Below are positions 51,871 through 59,979 of a DNA stretch of 62,896 bases, piece by piece (position 1 is the stretch's first letter; each line of letters begins with the position of its first letter). The notes beneath the pieces are model-generated. The model worked only from the letters and a program-made list of their open reading frames with translations, had not been told where the DNA came from and did no database searches. The translations under genes and the position numbers were made by a program. Source of the DNA: Actinosynnema pretiosum (GTDB lineage: Bacteria; Actinomycetota; Actinomycetes; Mycobacteriales; Pseudonocardiaceae); contig NZ_JAMTCF010000032.1 in the NCBI RefSeq assembly GCF_024171695.1, positions 1 to 62,896 on the forward strand, read 5' to 3'.

Positions 51871-53214
51871 GTGGTCCAGCCGGAACAGGCGGAGTCGGAC
51901 GGGCGCGTCGTGCCGGGGGCGCCGGAGGAGGACGTGCTCCGGGCACCGGTCGGGCCGGAGCACCCCGGCGACGGGGTGGTGGACGAACCGGTGCCACCGC
52001 CCTCCGCGCACCCGTGGCGCACCCGCCGCGACTACGCGGCGGTGGCGCTGATCGTGGTGGGCGCGCTGCTCGGCGGCCTGCTGGTCTGGCTGACCAGCGA
52101 CGTGCGCGCCACCACGTCGCAGACCGGGCCGAGCGAGCTGCCCGCGCTGCCGGAGGCGACGGCGCTGCCGCCGTCGCTGTCCGAGGTGTGGCGGGCGGCC
52201 AGCCCGGCCACGCCGGAGCCGGTGGTGGCGAACGGGGTCGTGGTGACCGGCGAGGGCGGCGAGGTCGTCGGCCGGGACCCGCTGACCGGTGACGTGCGCT
52301 GGCGCTACGCCAGGGACCTGCCGCTGTGCACGGTGTCCACGGCCTGGAACCGGCCGTTCGCCGTGCACACCAAGGGCGAGAACTGCTCGGAGGTCACGTC
52401 GCTGGACGCGGCCTCCGGCGCGCGCGGCCCGCAGCGCGACGGCGACGCCGAGACCGGCACCCGGCTGCTGAACGAGGGCTCGCACGTGGTGGTCACCGGC
52501 GAGCGGTACTTCGAGGTGTACCGGCGCGACGACCTGGTGCGGTCGATGGAGTACGGCAGGCTCAGGGCGATCGTGAACCCGAACAAGCAGCCGCGCACGA
52601 ACTGCACGTACGGCTCCTTCGCGGTGACCGGCGGCAAGATCGCGGTGCTGGAGCGCTGCCCCGACCTGGAGTCGGGCGACCGGGTGACCGTGCTCAAGCC
52701 GAACCCGGAGAAGTCGGACGAGCCGGGCGTCATCACCACGGTGAGCGTCGGTGCCACGGGCACGCGGGTGGTCGCGGTGACGGCGAACCGGGTGGCGGTG
52801 GCCGCGCCGGGCAAGCTGGTGCTGTTCGACTCGCAGACCGGTGGGCTGATCTCCGAGATCCCGGTGGAGGTCACCGAGGCCGAGCTGGCGGGCGACCCGC
52901 CGGGCCGGGTGACGCCGACCTACCACAGCACCGCGAACGTCTACTGGCACACCGGGTCGCGCACGATCGCGCTGTCCCTGGAGGACCTGACGCCGCGCTG
53001 GACCAGGGAGGGCACGGTCGGGGCGGGCACCACGCTCGCCGGGAAGGCCCTGCTGCCGGTGGCGGACGGGCTGGTCGTGCTGGACCAGGTGACCGGCGAG
53101 GAGATCGGGACGATCCCGGTGAACCGGGGCGGGTACGGCGGTGACGTGGTGATGGCGACCAACGGTCCGGTGGTGCTGGAGCAGCGCGGTCCCGAGCTGG
53201 TCGCGCTGCGGTAG
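51871..53214 (+). CDS. Membrane-anchored beta-propeller protein (Rv3212-like)
   Basis: A 447-residue protein with a charged cytoplasmic N-terminus, a membrane helix (about 55-75) and an extracellular propeller made of PQQ-like blades (GEVVGRDPLTGDVRWRYAR, RTIALSLEDLTPRW, GLVVLDQVTGEEIGTI). Homologue of Rv3212, which follows rhlE in mycobacteria. Function is unknown; it may be a surface protein-binding scaffold. GTG 51871. Confidence 0.88.
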   Translation: MVQPEQAESDGRVVPGAPEEDVLRAPVGPEHPGDGVVDEPVPPPSAHPWRTRRDYAAVALIVVGALLGGLLVWLTSDVRATTSQTGPSELPALPEATALPPSLSEVWRAASPATPEPVVANGVVVTGEGGEVVGRDPLTGDVRWRYARDLPLCTVSTAWNRPFAVHTKGENCSEVTSLDAASGARGPQRDGDAETGTRLLNEGSHVVVTGERYFEVYRRDDLVRSMEYGRLRAIVNPNKQPRTNCTYGSFAVTGGKIAVLERCPDLESGDRVTVLKPNPEKSDEPGVITTVSVGATGTRVVAVTANRVAVAAPGKLVLFDSQTGGLISEIPVEVTEAELAGDPPGRVTPTYHSTANVYWHTGSRTIALSLEDLTPRWTREGTVGAGTTLAGKALLPVADGLVVLDQVTGEEIGTIPVNRGGYGGDVVMATNGPVVLEQRGPELVALR

Positions 53215-53229
53215 GGCAGACTCGGCGGG

Positions 53230-54105
53230 GTGGAGAAGTCGCAGCTCACCCCGCACCGGGCGCTCCGCGTGGACCTGCCGTCGCGGCACGGCCACCTGGC
53301 CGCGCTGAGGGCGCCCGCGATCGGCGTCGACCTCGGCGCGACGGCGCTGCTGCTGCCGGGGTTCACCGGCGGCAAGGAGGACTTCGCGCCGCTGCTGGAC
53401 CCGATCGCCGACGCCGGGTTCGAGGTGGTGTCGGTGGACCTGCCGGGGCAGCACGAGTCGCCGGGGTCCGAGGTGGAGCGGGACCACCGGCCGCAGGCGC
53501 TGGGGGCGGTGGTCGCGGAGCTGGTGGGCAAGCTGGCCGCCGAGGGCAGGCGCGTGCTGCTGCTGGGGCACTCGTTCGGCGGGCTGGTGGCGCGCGGGGC
53601 GGTGCTGGCCGGGGCGCGGGTCAGCGGGCTGACGCTGCTGTCGTCGGGGCCGTCGGAGCTGCCGCAGGGGGCGCGGCGGACGGCGCTGGAGGCGGGCGAG
53701 CGGCTGGTGCGCGAGCGGGGGCTGGAAGCGGCTTACGCGGTGGTCGAGGCCAGGAGGCTGGCCGATCCGCTGCGGGGGCCCGCGTCGGCCGAGCTGGTGG
53801 AGCTCTGGCGGACCAGGTACCTGCGGTCGGGGACGGCGGCGATGCTCGGGATGGGCGAGGGCCTGCGGGTCGAGCCGGACCTGGTGGCGAAGCTGGCGCG
53901 GGCCCTGCGGGTGTCAGGGACGCCCGCGCTGGTGGTGTGCGGGGACCTGGACGACGCCTGGTCGCCGATCGCGCAGCGGGACATGGCCGAGCGGTTGGAC
54001 GCGGACTTCGGGGTGCTGCCGGGGGTGGGGCACTCGCCGAACACCGAGGCGCCGGAGGAGCTGCTGGGGGTGCTGCTGCCCACCTGGCGGTCCTGGCTGG
54101 GGTAG
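53230..54105 (+). CDS. Alpha/beta hydrolase
   Basis: A 291-residue serine hydrolase: LLPGFTGGKEDF oxyanion region, nucleophile elbow LLGHSFGGLVA, acid in CGDLDDAWSP and His in GVGHSPN. It follows the propeller gene by 15 bp and is probably co-transcribed with it. The start GTG 53230 is supported by the short gap. Confidence 0.92.
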   Translation: MEKSQLTPHRALRVDLPSRHGHLAALRAPAIGVDLGATALLLPGFTGGKEDFAPLLDPIADAGFEVVSVDLPGQHESPGSEVERDHRPQALGAVVAELVGKLAAEGRRVLLLGHSFGGLVARGAVLAGARVSGLTLLSSGPSELPQGARRTALEAGERLVRERGLEAAYAVVEARRLADPLRGPASAELVELWRTRYLRSGTAAMLGMGEGLRVEPDLVAKLARALRVSGTPALVVCGDLDDAWSPIAQRDMAERLDADFGVLPGVGHSPNTEAPEELLGVLLPTWRSWLG

Positions 54106-54220
54106 GGAGCGGGCCGCGAGCGCTCGGGGGGCGCGGCCTCGCCGCACCGCTGCGGGCACTGACGCGCCCGCCGTCGGGTCTGCGGTCGTCGAGCCCGCCG
54201 CCGTCGGTCTGCGGTCGTCA

Positions 54221-54333
54221 GTCCACGCTCATCGGGCCCGTGGCCGTCCGGGCTGCGGCCGTCGCGCCCACCGCTGTCAGGTCCACCGCTGTCAGGTCCA
54301 CCGCCGTCCCGTCCACGCTCATCGGGCCCGTGG
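54221..54333. repeat. 15-nt tandem repeat flanked by 23-bp direct repeats
   Basis: CCACCGCTGTCAGGT occurs three times in tandem (54268-54312, the third copy with changes). A 23-bp direct repeat starting GTCCACGCTCATCGGGCC flanks this at 54221-54243 and 54311-54333. It fills the gap between a hydrolase and a convergent membrane protein gene; no other gene is seen in 54106-54336. Confidence 0.75.
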
Positions 54334-54336
54334 TCG

Positions 54337-54687
54337 TCACGCCCACCAGAGGAACCACAGGGCCAGCGCGGTCACCAGCACCACCGCCGTCGCCAGTGCG
54401 GCCGACGTCCAGCCCCGCGCGCGGTCCGCGACCAGCTGCCCCGCCACCGCCAGCGCCGCCGCGACGGCGTGGCCGGTGACCACTCCGGCGCCGGGACCCG
54501 GCACGGCGTGGTCCGAGGCCCAGAACTGCACGACCAGCTCCACCACCAGCAGCAGGACCAGCCCGGCCGCCAGGGAGCCGCTGAAGCCGCGCCACAGGCG
54601 CAGCGGCGTCGGGTCCGGGCGCTGCGGGCTGTGCACGCGCGCGGGTCGCGCCGGGAACTCGACGGTCGCCGCGTCACTCATCGCCAT
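54337..54687 (-). CDS. Small integral membrane protein, unknown function
   Basis: A 116-residue protein with three hydrophobic segments (about 38-55, 68-86, 93-114) and a Pro/Arg-rich N-terminus, ending LWFLWWA. I do not recognise the family. ATG 54687 follows GGGGA; a second ATG two codons later is possible. Downstream of it lie tandem repeats rather than a terminator. Confidence 0.8.
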   Translation of the reverse strand: MAMSDAATVEFPARPARVHSPQRPDPTPLRLWRGFSGSLAAGLVLLLVVELVVQFWASDHAVPGPGAGVVTGHAVAAALAVAGQLVADRARGWTSAALATAVVLVTALALWFLWWA

Positions 54688-54742
54688 TGTTTCCCCATCG
54701 TCGGTTGCGCCCTCGTCGTTCCACCAGCGGGGCGGTGGGTGG

Positions 54743-55582
54743 TCAGGGTGCGAGGAGCGCCCACGGTTCGAGCGGGGGCGCGGCCTCCTGGCCCTCGGGG
54801 CAGTGCCGCCGGAAGTCGCACCACGAGCACTGCCTGCCCACCCTCGGCGGGTACACCTCGTCGCGGTCCGCGCCCGCCGCCAGGGTGCTCTCGGCGAGCA
54901 CGATGTCGTCGGCGGACTCCTCGGCGCGCGCCACGTGCCTGCCGAGGCTCTCCTCGGTGTGCTCCCACACCGCGACCGAGCCGGTCGGCAGGTGGTGCAG
55001 CTCCACCCGCGCGCACGGCTTGCGCAGGGTGCGGCGGGCGGCGACCGCGTAGAGGGCGAGCGCCTGGGAGCCGCGCGCGTCGTCGGTGGACAGCGCGTGC
55101 TTGCCGGTCTTGTAGTCGACGATCACCAGCTCGCCGCCGCGCAGGTCGATGCGGTCGACCCGGCCCTCGGCGACGATCGTGCCGGTGGGCGCGGACACCC
55201 AGCGCTCCACGCCGATCGGGTCGACCGAGGTGTCCAGGCCCTCGACGTAGTCGCGCACCCAGCCCGCGGCCCGGTCCCGGTACTTCCAGGACTGCTCGGC
55301 GTCCTGGAAGCCGTCCGACTTCCAGGCGCGGTGGAGCAGCGCGACCGAGCGGTCCGGCGAGCGCTGGGCGGGCGGCAGGTCGAACAGGGCCTTGAGCGCG
55401 TTGTGCACGGCCGCGCCCATGGCGCTGTGCGCCCACGGGCCGCCGCGACCGGGGCTCGGCCGGTCGACGTAGGTCATGCGGAACCGACGCGGGCAGTCGG
55501 CCCACGTGGCCAGCTTGGCGGGGGTGACCCGGACGAGCTTGCGCGGAGGCGCGCCGAAGTCCAGGCCTAGCTGCTCCTGCAC
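54743..55582 (-). CDS. RecB-family PD-(D/E)xK nuclease with Fe-S cluster motif
   Basis: A 279-residue single-domain nuclease of the Cas4/RecB-like type: WADCPRRFRM, AEGRVDRIDLRGG, IVDYKTGKHAL, GSQALALYAV, and C-terminal CSWCDFRRHC (C-x2-C-x5-C) which with the first Cys forms the Fe-S lock seen in AddB, Cas4 and AdnA. No CRISPR array or cas gene is present. It probably has a role in DNA repair. GTG 55582. Confidence 0.92.
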   Translation of the reverse strand: MQEQLGLDFGAPPRKLVRVTPAKLATWADCPRRFRMTYVDRPSPGRGGPWAHSAMGAAVHNALKALFDLPPAQRSPDRSVALLHRAWKSDGFQDAEQSWKYRDRAAGWVRDYVEGLDTSVDPIGVERWVSAPTGTIVAEGRVDRIDLRGGELVIVDYKTGKHALSTDDARGSQALALYAVAARRTLRKPCARVELHHLPTGSVAVWEHTEESLGRHVARAEESADDIVLAESTLAAGADRDEVYPPRVGRQCSWCDFRRHCPEGQEAAPPLEPWALLAP

Positions 55583-55696
55583 GGGGACAACGCTACCGAG
55601 GACCACCGACAGCGCGCACCGAGCACCACCCCTAGCGGGCGGGTTCCCGCGTCGGCCGGGGTCCGCGACCGCTCGCGGACCTACGCCCGGCCCCGG

Positions 55697-56554
55697 CTAC
55701 CCGGTGAGGACCTTGCAGCCGGTCGCCCGGTCGGCCAGCTCGTCCAGCACCTCCGGCGCGGTCGTCTCCGCGCCGATCCGGACCGTCTTGTTGGTGCCGT
55801 GGTAGTCGCTGGACCCGGTGGTGAGCAGCCCCAGCTCGCGGGCGAGGCCGCGCACCCGGACGCGGGTCGCCGGGTCGTGGTCGGGGTGGTCGACCTCGAC
55901 GCCCGCGAGGCCCTGCTCGGCCAGCGAGGCCAGCACGGCCTCGCTGATCACCGGGCCGCGCGAGACCGCGAACGGGTGGGCGAGCACGGTCACGCCGCCC
56001 GCGTCCTCGATCATCTGGATGGCGCGGGAGACCGGGGTGTCGGTGCGGGGCACGTAGTAGCGGCCCGAGGTGAGGTAGCGGGCGAACGCCTCGTCCACGC
56101 TGCCCACGACGCCGCCCCTGATCAGCGCCATCGCCAGGTGGGGGCGTCCGGCGGGCGCGTCGGCGGGCATGGCCGCCATCATCTCGTCGGGGTCGACGGG
56201 GAAGCCGTCCTCGCGCATCAGCTCGGCCATCACCCGCAAGCGCTGCCTGCGCTCCAGGCGCAGCCGCTGCTGCTCCTCGACGAGGGCCTGCGAGGTGGGG
56301 TCGTAGAGGTAGGCGAGCAGGTGGACGGTGATCACCCTGCCCCGGCCGTCGTCGGAGGCGCAGGAGAGCTCGGCGCCGCGCACCAGGCTCATCCCGGCGG
56401 GCAGCGCCGCCGCGGCCTCAGCCCAGCCCGCCGCGGTGTCGTGATCGGTGATCGCGATCGCGTGCAGGCCGGCGTCAGCCGCGGCGGCCACCAGTCCAGC
56501 GGGTGTGTCGGTGCCGTCCGACTCGGTCGAGTGGGTGTGCAGGTCGATGCGCAC
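55697..56554 (-). CDS. PHP-domain phosphoesterase (RNase AM/TrpH-like)
   Basis: A 285-residue PHP protein with a complete trinuclear site: DLHTHSTESDG, AITDHDT, RGAELS, GRPHLA, LAHPFA, VEVDHPDH and GSSDYHG. Related proteins hydrolyse 3',5'-nucleoside bisphosphates or trim 5' ends of RNA. It precedes the RecB-like nuclease on the same strand with a 114-bp gap. Start ATG 56554. Confidence 0.93.
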   Translation of the reverse strand: MRIDLHTHSTESDGTDTPAGLVAAAADAGLHAIAITDHDTAAGWAEAAAALPAGMSLVRGAELSCASDDGRGRVITVHLLAYLYDPTSQALVEEQQRLRLERRQRLRVMAELMREDGFPVDPDEMMAAMPADAPAGRPHLAMALIRGGVVGSVDEAFARYLTSGRYYVPRTDTPVSRAIQMIEDAGGVTVLAHPFAVSRGPVISEAVLASLAEQGLAGVEVDHPDHDPATRVRVRGLARELGLLTTGSSDYHGTNKTVRIGAETTAPEVLDELADRATGCKVLTG

Positions 56555-56571
56555 CCGCCCAGTCTGAACTA

Positions 56572-57132
56572 CTAGGGGACCATCTTCTTACCTCGGGCCG
56601 CCCGCTGGGCCTTGATCATGGAGAAGCGCTCGGCCTGCGCCTTCTTGTCACCGAAGGTCAGCTCGGAGATGGCGTCGTACACCTCTTCCGGGTTGGGCAG
56701 GAACTCCAGGCGGTTGAGCGCCTGGATCTGCCCGGCCGACTCCACGACGAGCGTGCCGAAGCCGAACATGCGTCCGACGAAGGTGCGCTCGTAGGTGAGG
56801 TCGGTGACCTTGGAGATCGGCATCATGGCGACCTTGGTGTCGAAGACGCCCGAGGTCAGCATGAACCGCTTGTCGGTGACGACGATCCGCTCCACCCACC
56901 ACTCGATCACGAGGTAGGCCAGCCTGAGCACCACGATCAGCGACGCGTACCAGAGGATGTTCTGGACGAAGCCGAGGCTCTGGGGCAGCAGCGAGGAAAT
57001 GATCATGCAGCCCGCGAGCAGCGCGAAGGCCTCCAGGAGGTCTCCCAGGAGCACTGACCAGTGCCTGCGGACCCTGATGACCCTCCGCTCCGTCGACAGC
57101 AGGTACTCGTCGGGGTCTCGTGGTGCGAACAT
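56572..57132 (-). CDS. PH-domain (bPH2/DUF304) membrane protein
   Basis: A 186-residue protein: two membrane helices (about 26-47 and 55-77) followed by a bacterial pleckstrin-homology domain (RIVVTDKRFMLTSGVFDTKV, ISKVTDLTYER, FGFGTLVVESAGQIQAL). This order is common in actinobacteria; such proteins are thought to act at the membrane in envelope stress. It is 17 bp upstream of the PHP gene and 49 bp downstream of a 52-residue membrane peptide gene. Confidence 0.92.
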   Translation of the reverse strand: MFAPRDPDEYLLSTERRVIRVRRHWSVLLGDLLEAFALLAGCMIISSLLPQSLGFVQNILWYASLIVVLRLAYLVIEWWVERIVVTDKRFMLTSGVFDTKVAMMPISKVTDLTYERTFVGRMFGFGTLVVESAGQIQALNRLEFLPNPEEVYDAISELTFGDKKAQAERFSMIKAQRAARGKKMVP

Positions 57133-57181
57133 GCGTTGACCCTCCGCGCCGGTGGGGGTGGAGCCGGTGAGCCGGGTTGGA

Positions 57182-57340
57182 TCAGAAGAGCTGCTTCACG
57201 AAGGTGATGAGCGCCTCAGCCGCTTCCCGGAGCGTGTTCAGGATGTTCGTCACCGTCTGGGCCGCCTGGGTCGGCTCCGCGATGAGGAAGAACAAGAGCA
57301 AGCCGACTCCGGCGAAGGTGAGGATCTTCTTCAGGTTCAC
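57182..57340 (-). CDS. Small 52-residue single-helix membrane protein
   Basis: A short frame starting at GTG 57340 (VNLKKILTFAGVGLLLFFLI) with a hydrophobic helix and an amphipathic, Asn/Thr/Ala-rich tail ending FVKQLF. Ribosome site GGGGTT is weak; a TTG three codons upstream is the alternative. Codon use (all C or G except two) matches real genes here. It is likely co-transcribed with the PH-domain gene. Function unknown. Confidence 0.75.
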   Translation of the reverse strand: MNLKKILTFAGVGLLLFFLIAEPTQAAQTVTNILNTLREAAEALITFVKQLF

Positions 57341-58380
57341 GATGATCAACCCCGTTCGCTACCGCACCCGTTTGGCGCCAGTGAGACCCGTTGTACCGCA
57401 CCGGGCAGCGCGTTGGGAGCTTTGTCCCGCACATGGGTCAGCGCGGAGCACCGCCGATCCGGTGCCACAACGGAGAGTAGCCGTAACGCCGGGCACGCGC
57501 GACACGATGCGCCGCTCCGGGCCCGCCGGGACCGGCACCGACCGCAGCCCGCCACCTGCTGCGCAGCCCCGATCCCCCAGGTGAGGGAAGGACCGCGACG
57601 GGCCGTCGTCCGTTCGGCCCCCTCGGGGCCGATCACCGGAGCTTGATCGTCCGAATGTCCGCAAAACAAATACGCAGAGTGACGATCTCCGGGCAGCAAG
57701 GAACTCCGGCGCCACCCCGCCACGAGGGCGCGCGCGAGCCGCAGGCAAGCCCTCTGCCTGCGCCTATCGGGAGATCGAATGCCCCGGCGACGCTTCGGGC
57801 ACACCTGTTCACCGGCAGTTGCGATCTTCGCCACACCGGTGATCGCCACCGGGGTCGCGGACCGCAGGGAAGGCGGTCCCGAGCTCCGGGGGTGATCTTT
57901 TCTACCACCCGGACGCGTGAGGTTCCCGTGAGGCGCGAGCCGGTCGGGTGGAGTGGGTGGTTGAGGGGTTGACCTGCGGGTGACGCCGTAGGTGCGGTTG
58001 GTGACCAGCGCTTCACCGACGTGCTCTTAGTGAGCGCTGAACAGGGCGAGCACACCGAGAGCAGCGGGAAGGCGGGGTGGTGTGATCTTGATCATCCGCC
58101 GCGACCGCCCACAGCACGGGGACCACCGCCGCACAGGCGACCGCCCGCAGCCAGGGGGACCGCCCGCAGCCCGGCAGAGCGGCCCCGGCTCGGCGACACG
58201 GGCGACCGCCCACAGCTCGACGGACCGGCCCCGGCTCGGCGGCCCCGGCTCGGCAGCGCGGTCCTGGCCGGGGCGGGCCGGGCGAGCCCTCACACGAGCC
58301 AGGCGGCCCGCACCGCCACCAGGTGAGCCCTCACGCCACCTAGGTGCGCCCTCGCCGCCGCCCAGGACCTGGGTGCGCCC
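57341..58380. other. 1-kb intergenic region with low-complexity repeats
   Basis: No gene can be supported. 57640-57900 is lower in GC and contains GCAGGCA/TGCCTGC and other short dyads. 58100-58260 has direct repeats GCGACCGCCCACAGC (four degenerate copies) and GGCCCCGGCTCGGC (three). 58300-58400 has degenerate CCAGGTGAGCCCTCA units, the last running into the 3' end of the next gene. I compared it by eye with common riboswitches and stable RNAs and saw no match. Confidence 0.65.
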
Positions 58381-59448
58381 TCATGCCAGCCAGGTGAGCC
58401 GCTGCCCCCTGGGCGCCGTGAGCGCAAGCGCCTCCGCCGACCGCACCTCTCCTCCCTCAACCCGCACCAGCCCGACCACGTGCCCGTCCTCGAGCTCGGA
58501 CCGCCCCGGCAGCAGGTGCTCCAGCCCGGTCCCGTACGCCTCCAGGCTCACCCACGTCAGCGCCCGCCCCACCCCGCGCAGCGCCTCCACGAAGTCCGCC
58601 ACCGGCACGTACGGCAGCACCATGCTCGTCAGCACCACCAGCGGCTGGTCCTCGGGCACCAGCGCGACCGCCTTCCCGAGGTCCGCCACCGCGTCCCCGG
58701 TCACGAACTCCGGCTTCGCCTTGCGCTGCGCGGCGGCGGCGACGCCCAGCAGCCGCAGCCGCTCCGGCTGGTCCGCCCACACGCAGGCCTCCAGCCACGC
58801 GTAGGTCTCCTCGTCCTCCAGGTCGGCGGGCGCGCGGTCCAGCCCGACCCTGGCCCCGACCTTCACCGACTTGGGCAGCTTGGGCAGCTCGGCGCCGGGG
58901 GCCAGCTCCAGCACGCAGTGCACGCCCACGGTCGCCTTCGCCGGTCCCACGGCGACCTGCCCGGCCTGCTCGGTCTGGTACCGGTACGAGTACCGGTCGA
59001 CGCCCAACAACAACCCGGCCGAGCACCCGACCTCCACCAGCCCCACCGGTCCCTTGACCCGCGCGAGCGCCGGGTAGATCAGCGCGGCCCGCCCGACCTC
59101 GTTGCCCTGGGTGCTCCGGGTGGAGATCAGCTCGCGCATCTGGTCGGCCCGCTCCAGCACGAACTCCCGGAACAGCGGCCAGGTGCCCTCGTCCGGCCCG
59201 TGCGTGCCGCCGAGCGTCGGGTAGTAGCGGGACAGCGGGTGCACGGGCTCGGCCTGCGCGAGCCGGTGCGCGGCGGCCAGCAGCAGGGTGGGGCGCGCGA
59301 AGCGCTCGGGCGCGGCGGTCAGCAGACCGGCCACCGCGTCGTCGGCCGCGGCGCGCGCGGCCAGGTGCGCGTACAGCGGGGAGACGTCGGCCGCCCCGCG
59401 CTCCGCGAACGACGCCAGCCGCTCCCGCACCAGTTCGAGTGAGGTCAC
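58381..59448 (-). CDS. DUF2332 protein, first copy
   Basis: A 355-residue protein of the DUF2332 family: RYYPTLGGTHGPDEGTW, STQGNEVGRAAL, LVEVGCSAGLLL (methyltransferase-like glycine loop) and WLEACVWADQ. The fold looks like an S-adenosylmethionine-binding protein, but the reaction is unknown. A second family member lies at 61224, on the other side of corA. The C-terminal codons merge into a degenerate repeat tract. Confidence 0.9.
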   Translation of the reverse strand: MTSLELVRERLASFAERGAADVSPLYAHLAARAAADDAVAGLLTAAPERFARPTLLLAAAHRLAQAEPVHPLSRYYPTLGGTHGPDEGTWPLFREFVLERADQMRELISTRSTQGNEVGRAALIYPALARVKGPVGLVEVGCSAGLLLGVDRYSYRYQTEQAGQVAVGPAKATVGVHCVLELAPGAELPKLPKSVKVGARVGLDRAPADLEDEETYAWLEACVWADQPERLRLLGVAAAAQRKAKPEFVTGDAVADLGKAVALVPEDQPLVVLTSMVLPYVPVADFVEALRGVGRALTWVSLEAYGTGLEHLLPGRSELEDGHVVGLVRVEGGEVRSAEALALTAPRGQRLTWLA

Positions 59449-59666
59449 TTCGCTCCTTCGCTCGGGCCTGCCGTTTCGGCGCGAACGGCCCTCGGCCCCC
59501 GTCGGGGAGCGCTGGGGCGTCGTCGCCTCCGGGGTGGGAACACCGCTCCCGCCCCTGTTGTACCCCGCCGGGGTCGGGGCCAGACGCGGCGGTCCCGCAC
59601 CGCGCGGAGCGGCTCACCCGCTGGTCACGGCGTCGCGCACCCCGCCGTGGGAGCCGCGCGGCCCAG

Positions 59667-59687
59667 CTGTCACGCCCGGTGTGACAG
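59667..59687. promoter_or_regulatory. Palindrome CTGTCAC-N7-GTGACAG upstream of corA
   Basis: Perfect 7-bp dyad with a 7-nt spacer; a related half-site GTGTGACGGG follows 18 bp later. Position about 115 bp before the first possible leader frame suggests an operator for the corA transcript. Confidence 0.55.
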
Positions 59688-59781
59688 ACGTCCCGAACGG
59701 TGTGACGGGCCTCCCGGCCGGGCTGCACGACAGCGTGAATCGAACGGGAGTAGGATCTGGAACTGGTTCGTGCGGCTCTCC

Positions 59782-59898
59782 ATGCGTGGGATGAGCCCGG
59801 ACCGCTACCTGAGGAGGTGAGGAGTCGCGATGAGCAACGATCCCCATCCTGCGAGTACCTCGCGCGTCCTCATCGGAGGGTCTGCTTCCCGCAGCTAG
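59782..59898 (+). promoter_or_regulatory. Two consecutive short reading frames in the corA leader
   Basis: ATG 59782 opens a 12-codon frame (MRGMSPDRYLRR) ending at TGA 59818-59820. Its last codons contain GAGGAGG, the ribosome site for ATG 59830, a 22-codon frame closed by TAG 59896-59898. CorA itself starts at 59980. Such serial short frames are used in attenuation of Mg2+ transport genes elsewhere (mgtL, corL); here only the arrangement is seen. Confidence 0.5.
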
Positions 59899-59979
59899 GC
59901 CCTTGCTCCCGGTCGGGGACGTGCCGTCGTCGTTTCACCGCTCCACCTTCGACGCGCCCGCACCCTCCGGAGGTACACC

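Noticed and set aside
54743..55582. Cas4 as part of a CRISPR system
   Set aside because: No CRISPR repeats or other cas genes anywhere in the window.
57640..57900. Riboswitch (c-di-AMP, cobalamin or Mg2+ type)
   Set aside because: None of the conserved cores could be found by eye, and the nearest downstream genes do not fit.
59730..59760. tRNA T-loop-like GTTCGATTC on the minus strand
   Set aside because: No matching T-stem, anticodon or acceptor arms around it.
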